Source: Paenibacillus pinistramenti (lineage in GTDB: Bacteria > Bacillota > Bacilli > Paenibacillales > Paenibacillaceae). Taken from it: 64,000 nt of DNA. A program made the translations under genes and the position numbers. The stretch's first letter is position 1. Every line of letters starts with the position of its first letter. The notes beneath the pieces were generated by a model. That model saw nothing but the letters and a program-made list of their open reading frames with translations. It was not told the DNA's origin and searched no databases. Shown here piece by piece: positions 36,837-49,017 of the stretch. The stretch lies in NCBI RefSeq assembly GCF_005869875.1, contig NZ_VAWG01000004.1, forward strand, positions 124,001 through 188,000, in the 5' to 3' direction.

Positions 36837-38531
36837 GTGGGCTATTCAGTATGGTATGATCTCTTTTTGTTCCTCTTATTATTTGCTCTATTTGGATATG
36901 TCTTTGCTACGGTCCGGATCACCAACCTGCGGAAGGTTTATTTTTTGTTTCACTTTTTCATGATGCTATGGCCCCTGTGCCAGTTCGCGACAGATGTTAC
37001 GAGGGATTCACAGCTGCAGCTGCTGTATGTGACCCTGTCTTTTGTCTCGCTGTCGATGCTGGGGAGCGGCTGGCTGCTGCTTACCATCTTCCTTACCGGA
37101 AATGCGGGCCTGCTGGGAAGAACGAGGTTAATTCTGCTGTCTGTACCGGCTGTGATCGCAGCGGCCGGGGTGGCTGCGAATCCTGTTCATCTCTTCGTCA
37201 GACCGCTGGAAGGCGGCTACATACATAGAGCATACGGCCCATGGTTTTGGGTGATGATCGTTATTTTACTTAGCTATTTCTTTGCCTCTCTCTCTTTCCT
37301 GTTTCGTTCGATGTATTCTTCCAAGACGCTGTTAACGATTAAAAAACAGGTCAGAATCACGCTTTGGGGAATCTTCGTGCTGGCGGCTTTTGCTTGTGCC
37401 GATCTGGTGCTTAATGTCTTTTTGGCCAAATGGCTGCCGATTATACCGGGACTGACCTCTGTGGGCATTTTTATTTCGGCTTTATTTTTCGCCTATGTGA
37501 TTAAGAGATACAACATGTTTGACCTGGTCTCCATCGCTCAGGAGGATGTCATTAACACGATTCCTTATGGAATACTTGTGCTGGATGAGAATGAGTCAAT
37601 TATTGAGGTTAACAAAACGCTGCGGGTGTCCATTGACCTGAAAGCTGGCGATGTCTTTGATATGGAGCGGTTTCTGGACTCGGTCCGTGTGGATGGCAGC
37701 AGCGGGGAATTCCTGGACAATTACACCCGTAGAGAGAACAAATCTGCTCAGATTGAGATTATCATCGAGCGGGATATCCTGCGTCATTTCATTCTGCAGG
37801 CTTCGCCGATTGTGGATTCTTATTATATGCATATCGGCAGGATTCTAACGTTTCAGGATGTGTCGCAGGAGCGTTTTCTCGTGAAGGAAATGAATCTGCA
37901 GAATAAAATTCTCCAGGAGCGGAATCATTCCCTTAACCAGATTCGCAATGAGCTGTCTGAGGCCAACAAGAAGCTGGAGGAAATGGCCCTTACAGACAGT
38001 CTGACGAACTGCTTCAACCGGCGTTATTTGGCCCAGCAGCTGTCGCATGAGGTGATCACCAACCTTCAATACCGGACGCCGTTCTCGCTGATTCTCTTTG
38101 ATATTGATTTCTTCAAGTCCATTAATGACCGCTACGGACATGTGATCGGCGATGAAGTGCTGTACCATACGGCTCAAACGGTCAAGCAGTCCATCCGCGG
38201 CACCGACATTCTGGCAAGATACGGCGGAGAGGAATTTATGGTCTACCTTCCCCATACCGAGCGATTCCTGGCTGAACAGCTGGCGGAACGGGTGCGGTCC
38301 TCGGTGGAGGACAGCCACCTGCTAGTTGAGCATGAAATCGAGCCGATTTCGATTACGATAAGCATGGGGATTTTATCTATTGAAACTTTTGATCTTGTAA
38401 CTGATTATGTACCGAACGATCCGGAGGAGTATTTGACAGGGCTGTTTGCTGCCGTAGACAAGGCGCTGTACCAGGCCAAGCAAAATGGGCGCAACCGCAT
38501 CGAGTTTGCCGATTACGAAAGTGTATCCTGA
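36837..38531 (+). CDS. Membrane diguanylate cyclase (7TM-PAS-GGDEF)
   Basis: 564 residues from a GTG after AGGAGA. About seven membrane helices (residues 1-220) of the histidine-kinase N-terminal 7TM type are followed by a PAS-like domain (TIPYGILVLDENESIIEVNKTL), a coiled coil and the GGDEF domain. The active site is GGEEF (residues 463-467), competent for cyclic di-GMP synthesis, and the inhibitory site RGTD (454-457) five residues ahead implies product feedback. No EAL domain. It probably links an external signal to motility or surface matrix output. Confidence 0.93.
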   Translation: MGYSVWYDLFLFLLLFALFGYVFATVRITNLRKVYFLFHFFMMLWPLCQFATDVTRDSQLQLLYVTLSFVSLSMLGSGWLLLTIFLTGNAGLLGRTRLILLSVPAVIAAAGVAANPVHLFVRPLEGGYIHRAYGPWFWVMIVILLSYFFASLSFLFRSMYSSKTLLTIKKQVRITLWGIFVLAAFACADLVLNVFLAKWLPIIPGLTSVGIFISALFFAYVIKRYNMFDLVSIAQEDVINTIPYGILVLDENESIIEVNKTLRVSIDLKAGDVFDMERFLDSVRVDGSSGEFLDNYTRRENKSAQIEIIIERDILRHFILQASPIVDSYYMHIGRILTFQDVSQERFLVKEMNLQNKILQERNHSLNQIRNELSEANKKLEEMALTDSLTNCFNRRYLAQQLSHEVITNLQYRTPFSLILFDIDFFKSINDRYGHVIGDEVLYHTAQTVKQSIRGTDILARYGGEEFMVYLPHTERFLAEQLAERVRSSVEDSHLLVEHEIEPISITISMGILSIETFDLVTDYVPNDPEEYLTGLFAAVDKALYQAKQNGRNRIEFADYESVS

Positions 38532-38574
38532 GATCCAAAGATCAGGCAGATCCAAGAGGGAAGGAATATCCGCC

Positions 38575-39267
38575 ATGGCGAAAACGATCATTGAGAAATT
38601 AAACCTGCATAAATATCAGCAGACCGCCGTCTTGAATACACCGGACGGGGAAGACAGCTTGTCGGCGCTTGAGTCAGCGGACCGGGAGTTAACCGGCAGA
38701 CAGTATGATCTGATCTTTGCCTTTGTGCTGGATATGGAATCCCTGCAGGAGCTTATGAGGAAGGTCATCGACCAAGATGCTTTGCTGGAGGGCGGGTACT
38801 TCTACGCTGCTTATCCGAAGAAAGGAAATAAAGTCTACCCGTCCTATATCCACCGGGATGAGTTATTTGACGGCCTGGGAGCGGATGAGGACGGCTATAT
38901 CGGGACAAGCCCGATCAAGTTCAGCCGCATGGTCGGCATGAATGAGGTATTTACAGTCGTCGGATTTAAGAAGGATGGAGCAAGGGCGGGCTCATCTTCG
39001 TCCAAGCCCTCGTCTAAACCCTCGTCCAAGCCGAGCCAGATCGCCGATGACTACATCGAATGGGTTCCCCAGGTCGAGAAGGATCTGCAGGGTGCGGAGG
39101 AGGCTCTCGCCTTCTACCGCTCGCTTACGCCGGGCTACCGGAAGGACTGGGCCCGCTACGTTTACAGTGCCGTACAGGAGGAGACAAGAGCCAAACGCCG
39201 GGAGGACATGATAACGGCGCTGGCCGGGGGCTTCAAGAGTATGGATCTTTATCGCCGTAGAACGTGA
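38575..39267 (+). CDS. DUF3052-like domain fused to a YdeI/OmpD-associated C-terminus
   Basis: 230 residues; the ATG follows AGGGAAGGA and lies after the preceding stop, better than an upstream in-frame start within the cyclase gene. Residues about 1-130 (QYDLIFAFVLDMESLQE, GYIGTSPIKFSRMVGMNEVFTVVGFKKD) resemble DUF3052. A Ser/Lys/Pro hinge (SSSKPSSKPSSKPS) precedes the OmdA-type end with YRSLTPGYRKDWARYVYSAVQEETRAKRREDMI. YdeI-type proteins have been called bacteriocin-protection proteins; the actual role is unclear. Confidence 0.75.
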   Translation: MAKTIIEKLNLHKYQQTAVLNTPDGEDSLSALESADRELTGRQYDLIFAFVLDMESLQELMRKVIDQDALLEGGYFYAAYPKKGNKVYPSYIHRDELFDGLGADEDGYIGTSPIKFSRMVGMNEVFTVVGFKKDGARAGSSSSKPSSKPSSKPSQIADDYIEWVPQVEKDLQGAEEALAFYRSLTPGYRKDWARYVYSAVQEETRAKRREDMITALAGGFKSMDLYRRRT

Positions 39268-39333
39268 GAATGATGGTATGCCGGCGGGCAGTGCTTGTCC
39301 TCAGAACTTTTAGCATAGACTTAATCACGAGCG

Positions 39334-39356
39334 GGGCACCCTGAAGCAGGGTGCCC
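39334..39356. other. Perfect hairpin without a T-tract
   Basis: GGGCACCCT/AGGGTGCCC (39334-39342 with 39348-39356), 5-nt loop, between two convergent genes. No T-run on either side, so it may be a factor-dependent terminator or an mRNA end protector. Confidence 0.55.
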
Positions 39357-39373
39357 GAAAATAATGGTACTGC

Positions 39374-39472
39374 TTAAACGCCGAATACCCCTGCAGACAA
39401 GATGATAACCAGCAAGATGTAGAGAACTAAAATCGCTGCAGTAGAAGTGTAACCAACATTAACGTGGCCCAT
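39374..39472 (-). CDS. YjcZ-type sporulation micro-protein, first copy
   Basis: 32 residues, too short for most gene callers. The start has a GGGGGAG ribosome site. Residues run GHVNVGYTSTAAILVLY followed by the hydrophobic stretch ILLVIILSAGVFGV. This matches the small YjcZ sporulation family: a Gly/Ser/Thr head, a single membrane helix and a C-terminal GVF tail. Such proteins are made during sporulation; their task is unknown. A close paralogue sits 2.9 kb away at 42327. Confidence 0.88.
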   Translation of the reverse strand: MGHVNVGYTSTAAILVLYILLVIILSAGVFGV

Positions 39473-39584
39473 GGATTCTCCCCCTTTGTGGCAATTTACA
39501 TCCTTAAGATATTCAGCTGCAGCCTGATGTGTTTGGACTTCTGTCCCTATTCAGACGGCATTAGCGGCATCCAAGCAGCATCCA

Positions 39585-39612
39585 AGCGGCACCCCACGGG
39601 GTGCTGCTTTTT
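39585..39612 (+). terminator. Plus-strand terminator with no obvious gene to end
   Basis: AGCGGCACCCC with GGGGTGCTGCT and a TTTTT tract. It follows the YdeI-like gene by about 320 bp and lies upstream of the minus-strand YjcZ gene. Its T-tract orientation is plus only. It may stop readthrough or mark an unannotated RNA. Confidence 0.7.
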
Positions 39613-39690
39613 CAATTACAGCAAGATTTCAATTACAGCAAGATGTGGAAAGTCCAGCCGGCCTGTTCGTGTTATTTTAATTTCAGCAGA

Positions 39691-40560
39691 TCAGAATTCC
39701 GAATCCAGCGGCAGCTTCTTGACAGGGGCGTAGATATGATAGCTTGAATCGAGATCGTGAACATTCTCAAAGGCCTGAATGAGCTCAATGTCGGTATGCT
39801 CCGGTTCCTGCCTTGAGATTTTTAGAAACCGTGCATAGTCCGTCTTGAGGACATCCCCGATGTCCAGCAGGTCTCCGGAATAATGGAAGCGGGCGCAGAA
39901 GGTCTGGGGAACATCCACCGTAAAATAATAGGGCTCGTCGATCTGAATATCGCGGGGGATCCCGAACAGGACCCTGAAGCGGGTGGAATCAGGCTGGCAG
40001 TTGGAGTAAATGACATAGCAGGCGCCTGTTATCGTCTCATCAATATGACTCAGCAGCATGGCCGCACGAGAACGAATCTTCTGTTTGTAGTCATTGGCGG
40101 CCAGATCAACCTCGAAGGCAATCCCGCATACCCGGAGCTCTTCAAATTCGGTCAGGGTGAAATCCGTAACGACATCACCGTTTATGTTCTTGACGGGCCT
40201 TCTGACTACGGAGGGGATGGGTGAAGGGGATAACGGGCTGCTGTGCCCCCTTACCGAACTCGGAGCTGCCCCGTACTGCCGCCTGAAAGCGCGGGTGAAC
40301 GAGGCCTGTGTGCCGAAGTTCAGCTGGTAAGCAATGTCGGTCAGCGGCAGGCTGCTGCTGTGGATCAAGGATAATGCTGCGTTTAATCTTCTGGACAGGA
40401 TGTATTGGCTGAGTGAGCAGCCCATCAGGGCAGAGAACAATCTGTGAAAATAGTACTTGGACATCCCGCAGTTATTCGCCACAGACTCCACAGACAAAGG
40501 CTGTTCCAGATGGTTCTCAATATAGGTCAAGGCATCCTCTATAACTAGGTAATGGTCCAT
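39691..40560 (-). CDS. AraC-family regulator with GyrI-like effector domain
   Basis: 289 residues from the ATG after AAAGGAGA; an upstream extension lacks support. Two helix-turn-helix motifs at the N-terminus (VESVANNCGMSKYYFHRLF and LTDIAYQLNFGTQASFTRAFRRQYG) are the AraC DNA-binding domain. The C-terminal about 150 residues (EFEELRVCGIAFEVDL, CYVIYSNCQPDSTRFRVLFGIPRDI, AFENVHDLDSSYHIYAPVKK) are the GyrI/BmrR-like small-molecule-binding fold. It is divergent from the DUF4386 gene, its likely target. Confidence 0.92.
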   Translation of the reverse strand: MDHYLVIEDALTYIENHLEQPLSVESVANNCGMSKYYFHRLFSALMGCSLSQYILSRRLNAALSLIHSSSLPLTDIAYQLNFGTQASFTRAFRRQYGAAPSSVRGHSSPLSPSPIPSVVRRPVKNINGDVVTDFTLTEFEELRVCGIAFEVDLAANDYKQKIRSRAAMLLSHIDETITGACYVIYSNCQPDSTRFRVLFGIPRDIQIDEPYYFTVDVPQTFCARFHYSGDLLDIGDVLKTDYARFLKISRQEPEHTDIELIQAFENVHDLDSSYHIYAPVKKLPLDSEF

Positions 40561-40660
40561 CGCATCTCCTTTGTTATTCCGGCGTTCTTGAATGATTTGG
40601 CAATAAGTATAACATACACGGCCGGCAAGTGAGGCTGAAGATAATTTGGGGGGAATAAGC

Positions 40661-41356
40661 ATGTCCAAAGACAGAATCAACGGCGTGATGCTTGGCCTTT
40701 TTTATATCGCGGCTGCGGTTACTTCCGTTATAGCGGTGCTATTTTACCAGCCTGTCCTATCCGGACACTGGTACACGGCTGCCGCCGATGGATTCAAAGC
40801 GAAGGTTCTGCTTGGTGTAGTTAACGAGCTGCTGCTGGTCGTATCGGCTGTGGGGACTGCCGTCATGCTGTTCCCCTACGTTCGCCGCTGGAATGAGCAT
40901 ATCGCGTTGGGTTATCTCTGCTTCCGCTTTATGGAGGCGGTGTTTATTGCCATAGGCCTGGTCAGCATCTTGGGCTTGCTGCATCTAAGTACAGAATATC
41001 AGGCGGGCCGACTGACGGACCCGGCAGAGCGGGACGCCCTGGGCGGCTTGCTGCAGGCGGTTTACCGCTGGACTTCCGTGCTGGGGCCCAACCTGATGCT
41101 CGGCATCAATACGACGCTGTACAGCTATCTGCTCTACCGGATGAGAGGTATTCCTAGGCTGCAGGCGGTCTTCGGCATGGTTACGGCCGTCATGGTCTTT
41201 ATTGCAGGCCTGCTGGAATTGTTCGGCGCTGTAGACTCCTACTCTGCGGTAAAAGGGCTCCTCGCCCTGCCTGTAGGCGTCTACGAGATGAGCCTGGCGG
41301 TCTATTTTATCGGAAAAGGATTCAGGAAGCAGAAGGCTCTGCTCCTGCAGGTCTAA
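40661..41356 (+). CDS. DUF4386 family membrane protein
   Basis: 231 residues, ATG after a GGGGGG ribosome tract. Six membrane helices are apparent; NGVMLGLFYIAAAVTSVI, RWNEHIALGYLCFRFMEAVFIAIGLVS and LMLGINTTLYSYLLY are conserved in DUF4386. Function unknown; divergent transcription from the AraC/GyrI-like regulator suggests drug- or ligand-responsive expression. Confidence 0.9.
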   Translation: MSKDRINGVMLGLFYIAAAVTSVIAVLFYQPVLSGHWYTAAADGFKAKVLLGVVNELLLVVSAVGTAVMLFPYVRRWNEHIALGYLCFRFMEAVFIAIGLVSILGLLHLSTEYQAGRLTDPAERDALGGLLQAVYRWTSVLGPNLMLGINTTLYSYLLYRMRGIPRLQAVFGMVTAVMVFIAGLLELFGAVDSYSAVKGLLALPVGVYEMSLAVYFIGKGFRKQKALLLQV

Positions 41357-41368
41357 AATAACAGCGGC

Positions 41369-41407
41369 AAGCTAAGAGCTATTTCGCTCTTAGCTTGTCT
41401 TTTTTTC
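41369..41407 (+). terminator. Terminator after the DUF4386 gene
   Basis: Eleven-bp stem AAGCTAAGAGC/GCTCTTAGCTT (41369-41379 with 41386-41396), 6-nt loop, then TTTTTT. Confidence 0.93.
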
Positions 41408-41647
41408 TCCTAAATAGTTGTTAATCTATCAATTTATAACATGGAATTGCAAGTAATATCAGGAATCCGGGGGCCGCCATTACTGCGTCTTCAGCATTCA
41501 TTCAGCCAGTGTACATAAGGGTTTGCGGAGATTTTGGCTGCGCTAAATCTAACTTTGATGGAAATTTCTGATGGTTTAACCCCCCTATTAATCCATGTTA
41601 GCATGATTACGCAATCACCTGAGGACAATCCTGCAGGCCTGATCCGC

Positions 41648-41659
41648 TAATCCGGATTA
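41648..41659. promoter_or_regulatory. 12-bp perfect palindrome upstream of the NlpC/P60 gene
   Basis: TAATCCGGATTA, 98 bp before the start codon. A perfect palindrome of this length is a candidate operator; the cognate protein is unknown. Confidence 0.5.
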
Positions 41660-41756
41660 ATCATAGATCCTGTGTACAAAGGCAGCGTGAGAAATTTTGG
41701 CCTGCCAACATTTTTAAGCAAGGTGATGCAACACTACAGACTAGGAGTGAATACAG

Positions 41757-42215
41757 ATGTTCAAGAAGCTAGCGATTGCGACCACTTCTTTGCTGACCGG
41801 AACTATGCTGTTCGGAACATTGACGTTCGCAGCAACCGGTACTGAGATTGTAAACCGCGCTGATAATTATTTAGGTGATTTCACTTATAAATTTGGCGCA
41901 GAGCCATGGAACAGCGGATACAAATATTCCGACTGCTCCTCCTATACCAAGCTGGTATTTATGCGTGAAGGGATTACTCTTCCCCGGACAAGCGTTGCAC
42001 AGTCCAAAGTAGGCTCTTATGTATCCAAGAGCAATCTTGTGAAAGGCGATCTGGTCTTCTTCGATACCAATGGCGATGGAAAAATCAATCACGTAGGCAT
42101 CTACGTGGGCAGCGGCCGGTTTATCCACAGCTCTCCTATTAACAAGGTTGGGTACAGCAACCTGACCACAGGCTATTGGAAGACCCATTACGTCACAGCC
42201 CGCCGGATCAGATAA
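41757..42215 (+). CDS. Secreted NlpC/P60 cell-wall endopeptidase
   Basis: 152 residues with a signal peptide (about residues 1-25, ending LTFAA). The catalytic Cys is in YKFGAEPWNSGYKYSDCSSY, the His in GKINHVGIYVG and the third polar residue in the FIHSSP block. There is no separate wall-binding domain, so this is a minimal D,L-endopeptidase that cuts peptidoglycan stems during growth or sporulation. Start ATG follows TAGGAGTG. Confidence 0.92.
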   Translation: MFKKLAIATTSLLTGTMLFGTLTFAATGTEIVNRADNYLGDFTYKFGAEPWNSGYKYSDCSSYTKLVFMREGITLPRTSVAQSKVGSYVSKSNLVKGDLVFFDTNGDGKINHVGIYVGSGRFIHSSPINKVGYSNLTTGYWKTHYVTARRIR

Positions 42216-42222
42216 CAAAGGG

Positions 42223-42242
42223 GACGCCTCCGGGCGTCTTTT
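42223..42242 (+). terminator. Terminator after the NlpC/P60 gene
   Basis: GACGCC/GGCGTC stem (42223-42228 with 42233-42238), TCCG loop, TTTT. Confidence 0.8.
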
Positions 42243-42262
42243 CTACATAAGATGTAATAAGT

Positions 42263-42308
42263 AAAAAAGAGAGCCGCTGAGCCGAAAAACGGCTCTGGCT
42301 CTCTTTTT
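42263..42308. terminator. Bidirectional terminator between NlpC/P60 and the second YjcZ gene
   Basis: A-rich flank, GAGAGCC outer stem with GGCTCTC, inner TGAGCCG/CGGCTC stem around AAAAA, and a T-tract; both strands get a poly-T end. Confidence 0.88.
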
Positions 42309-42326
42309 AAACTTAAGCGGCTTTAC

Positions 42327-42428
42327 TTAGACGAAGAAGACTCCTGCAGACAAGATGATAACCAGCAAGATGTAAAGAACCAGGATGGATGCAGTAGAAG
42401 TGAAACCTCCAACAGGTACGTGGCTCAT
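42327..42428 (-). CDS. YjcZ-type sporulation micro-protein, second copy
   Basis: 33 residues with an AAAGGAGGAG ribosome site. The sequence starts SHVPVGGFTSTASILVLY and continues with the same hydrophobic run as the first copy, ending GVFFV. The upstream 70 bp also aligns with the first copy's upstream region, with identical AGCTGAATATCTT and ATGTAAATTG blocks, so the promoter or untranslated leader was duplicated too. Confidence 0.88.
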   Translation of the reverse strand: MSHVPVGGFTSTASILVLYILLVIILSAGVFFV

Positions 42429-42648
42429 GTGTTCTCCTCCTTTTTCTCAATTTACATAATCAAGATATTCAGCTCCCGCTGATTCTGTATGGACTCTAAC
42501 CCAAATTTCCGTTTAGCCCGCGGATGGACGATCTTTTATTTTTTTGAAGACAAGTGGATCTGTGAAATTGATTGCTTAAGCATACAAAATGTTTTTATTG
42601 TTACGTACCCATACCCTAAAGCTATTGGTATATTGGGAACAAAGTTCG

Positions 42649-46931
<4,283 letters not shown>

Positions 46932-47320
46932 GGAAGGGCAGCAACTGCCCTCTCTAGCTTACGAAGCAAGAAGTATGAAGCAAGCAGCAAGAAGCCACGA
47001 GCAGCAGACAGTGGCAGAAGGCAATAGGGAAGGGGCTGGCATCGTCCAGCCTCTTCCTCTTTTTATAGATAGAGCTTATGAGCAGCTGTTGTCTTCAATT
47101 TAGGACTCCAGGGCGGCGGGGCGCTGCGTGTGCCTTTTACTTTATTTTTTGCCTATAAAAAAATTGAATAATGATTAAAATCTGCTGCCAATAGTGATAA
47201 ACTAAAACCAGACTGACTTAGAAACGGTGTGCGGACAGACCGCGTGCCGGCTTGCTGTGGCGCCTGAGCAGGAGCGCCTGCATCCTCCTGCAAAATTCGT
47301 AGGGTAGAAGGACGGTAAAT
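46932..47320. other. 389-bp intergenic region between galactanase and mqo
   Basis: Contains short AAGCAGCAAGAAGC-like repeats just after the galactanase stop, the strong terminator at 47028-47064, and an AT-rich stretch before mqo. No coding region or known RNA seen. Confidence 0.75.
47028..47064 (+). terminator. Terminator after the galactanase gene
   Basis: Twelve-bp stem GGAAGGGGCTGG/CCAGCCTCTTCC with one wobble pair, 6-nt loop, then CTTTTT. Confidence 0.93.
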
Positions 47321-48844
47321 ATGAGCGACCAACAAATTAAAACAGACGTTATTTTAATTGGTGCCGGAATCATGAGTGCGACGCTCGGGGCAATGCTGAA
47401 AGAGTTAGTGCCGGAATGGGAAATTACCGTATTTGAACGGCGCCGCGGCGCAGGTGAGGAGAGTTCGAACGAATGGAATAATGCCGGAACAGGGCATTCC
47501 TCGCTGTGCGAGCTTAACTATACCGTTGAGCAGCCGGATGGCTCCATCGACATCAGCAAGGCTGTGAAGGTAAATGAGGAGTATCAGCTTTCCAGACAGT
47601 TTTGGTCTTACTTGGTGAAGAGTAAAGTGATCTCTGATCCGCGCGATTTTATCATGCCCGTGCCTCATATGAGTTTTGTCCAGGGGGACAAAGATGTAGC
47701 CTTTTTAAGAAAAAGATTTGAAGCGCTTTCAGATCACCCGCTCTTCCAGGGGATGGAGTTCTCCAATAACCCGGAGAAGCTGGCGGAATGGATTCCGCTG
47801 ATGATGAAGGACCGCGCTCTTAATCAGCAGATAGCGGCAACCCGGATTGAATCCGGCACAGATGTCAATTTTGGCGCATTAACCCGCATCCTGTTCAGTC
47901 ACTTGAAGAATAAGAATGTCGATATTAAATTCAATCATCATGTTAAGGATATGAAGCGGACCAGGGACGGTCTGTGGGAGCTTAAGGTCCGCAACCTGGA
48001 TACGGGAGCCGTTCAGCGCCGCCAGGCCAAATTTGTCTTTATCGGCGGCGGGGGAGGCAGTCTGCACCTGCTCCAGAAATCGGGGATTCCTGAAGGGAAA
48101 GGCATTGGCGGATTCCCGGTCAGCGGCCTTTTTATGGTATGCAAGGATCCGAAAGTCGCCTCTCAGCACCATGCCAAAGTGTATGGCAAAGCAGCTGTCG
48201 GGGCGCCTCCTATGTCCGTTCCGCATCTTGACACAAGGGTCATTGACCAGAAGGAATCGCTGTTCTTCGGGCCGTTTGCCGGCTTCTCGCCAAAGTTCCT
48301 GAAATTCGGCTCCATGCTTGATCTGATCACCTCTGTTAAACCGCATAATCTGGTGACGATGCTGGCTGCCGGGGTGAAAAATTTTCAGCTGACCAAATAC
48401 CTGGTCCAGCAGGTGCTGCTGTCCAAAGAGCAGCGTATGGAGGAGCTGCGGCAATTTGTGCCGGACGCGAAAAGTGAGGACTGGGAGCTGCTGGTTGCAG
48501 GCCAGCGCGTGCAGATTATCAAGGATACAGCTGCCGGCAGGGGTACGCTGCAGTTTGGCACGGAGGTCATCAGCGCTGCGGACGGATCGGTTGCCGCCCT
48601 GCTCGGCGCTTCACCTGGTGCCTCTACCGCTGTTCAGGTCATGCTGGAGGTTATCCAGAACTGCTTCCCGCAGCACTTGAAGGCGTGGGAGCCGAAGCTT
48701 AAAGAAATGATTCCTTCCTACGGCGTTTCCCTGCTTGAGAATCCGTCGCTGATGCATGAGCTGCAAACGGCCACAGCCAAGACGCTTGGCTTGACGCACG
48801 GCGATTCCGAGCATGAGAAGAAGCCGCCGGTGTTTACGGCGTAA
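47321..48844 (+). CDS. mqo: Malate:quinone oxidoreductase
   Basis: 507 residues, standard for Mqo. The FAD-binding opening [21 protein letters not shown] and the Mqo signatures [19 protein letters not shown] and [14 protein letters not shown] are unmistakable, along with [34 protein letters not shown]. The enzyme oxidises malate to oxaloacetate at the membrane, passing electrons to quinone, and can replace NAD-malate dehydrogenase in the TCA cycle. Monocistronic, ended by a 12-bp terminator. Confidence 0.96.
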   Translation: MSDQQIKTDVILIGAGIMSATLGAMLKELVPEWEITVFERRRGAGEESSNEWNNAGTGHSSLCELNYTVEQPDGSIDISKAVKVNEEYQLSRQFWSYLVKSKVISDPRDFIMPVPHMSFVQGDKDVAFLRKRFEALSDHPLFQGMEFSNNPEKLAEWIPLMMKDRALNQQIAATRIESGTDVNFGALTRILFSHLKNKNVDIKFNHHVKDMKRTRDGLWELKVRNLDTGAVQRRQAKFVFIGGGGGSLHLLQKSGIPEGKGIGGFPVSGLFMVCKDPKVASQHHAKVYGKAAVGAPPMSVPHLDTRVIDQKESLFFGPFAGFSPKFLKFGSMLDLITSVKPHNLVTMLAAGVKNFQLTKYLVQQVLLSKEQRMEELRQFVPDAKSEDWELLVAGQRVQIIKDTAAGRGTLQFGTEVISAADGSVAALLGASPGASTAVQVMLEVIQNCFPQHLKAWEPKLKEMIPSYGVSLLENPSLMHELQTATAKTLGLTHGDSEHEKKPPVFTA

Positions 48845-48865
48845 CGCTGCTGGGCAGCGTAAGGG

Positions 48866-48909
48866 GGCTGTCCTTCCGGTCATTGTGACGACGGGAGGAC
48901 GGCCTTTTT
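48866..48909 (+). terminator. Terminator after mqo
   Basis: Twelve-bp stem (48866-48877 with 48893-48904, two wobble pairs), 15-nt loop, five T. Confidence 0.88.
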
Positions 48910-49017
48910 GTCGCAGCCCAATTATTCTATGAAAACGCCTCTAATTTTTCGGGTAGCGGGGGAATGCTATGTTATGTAGAATGACGCGTGAGGGACTGAC
49001 ACTAAGGAGGTTCAATT

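Larger units (their letters stand above)
41357..41756. other. 400-bp intergenic region upstream of the NlpC/P60 gene
   Basis: Holds the terminator at 41369-41407, then a long untranslated region with a perfect 12-bp palindrome (41648-41659). I looked for the cyclic di-AMP riboswitch often found before such hydrolases and did not find its conserved words. No gene seen. Confidence 0.75.

Noticed and set aside
41420..41756. Possible cyclic di-AMP (ydaO) riboswitch before the NlpC/P60 gene
   Set aside because: The conserved blocks of that riboswitch are not present on either strand.
48930..48943. cre-like TGAAAACGCCTCTA before the large GH3 gene
   Set aside because: Only 11 of 14 positions match and the central GC symmetry is lost; too weak to list as a site.
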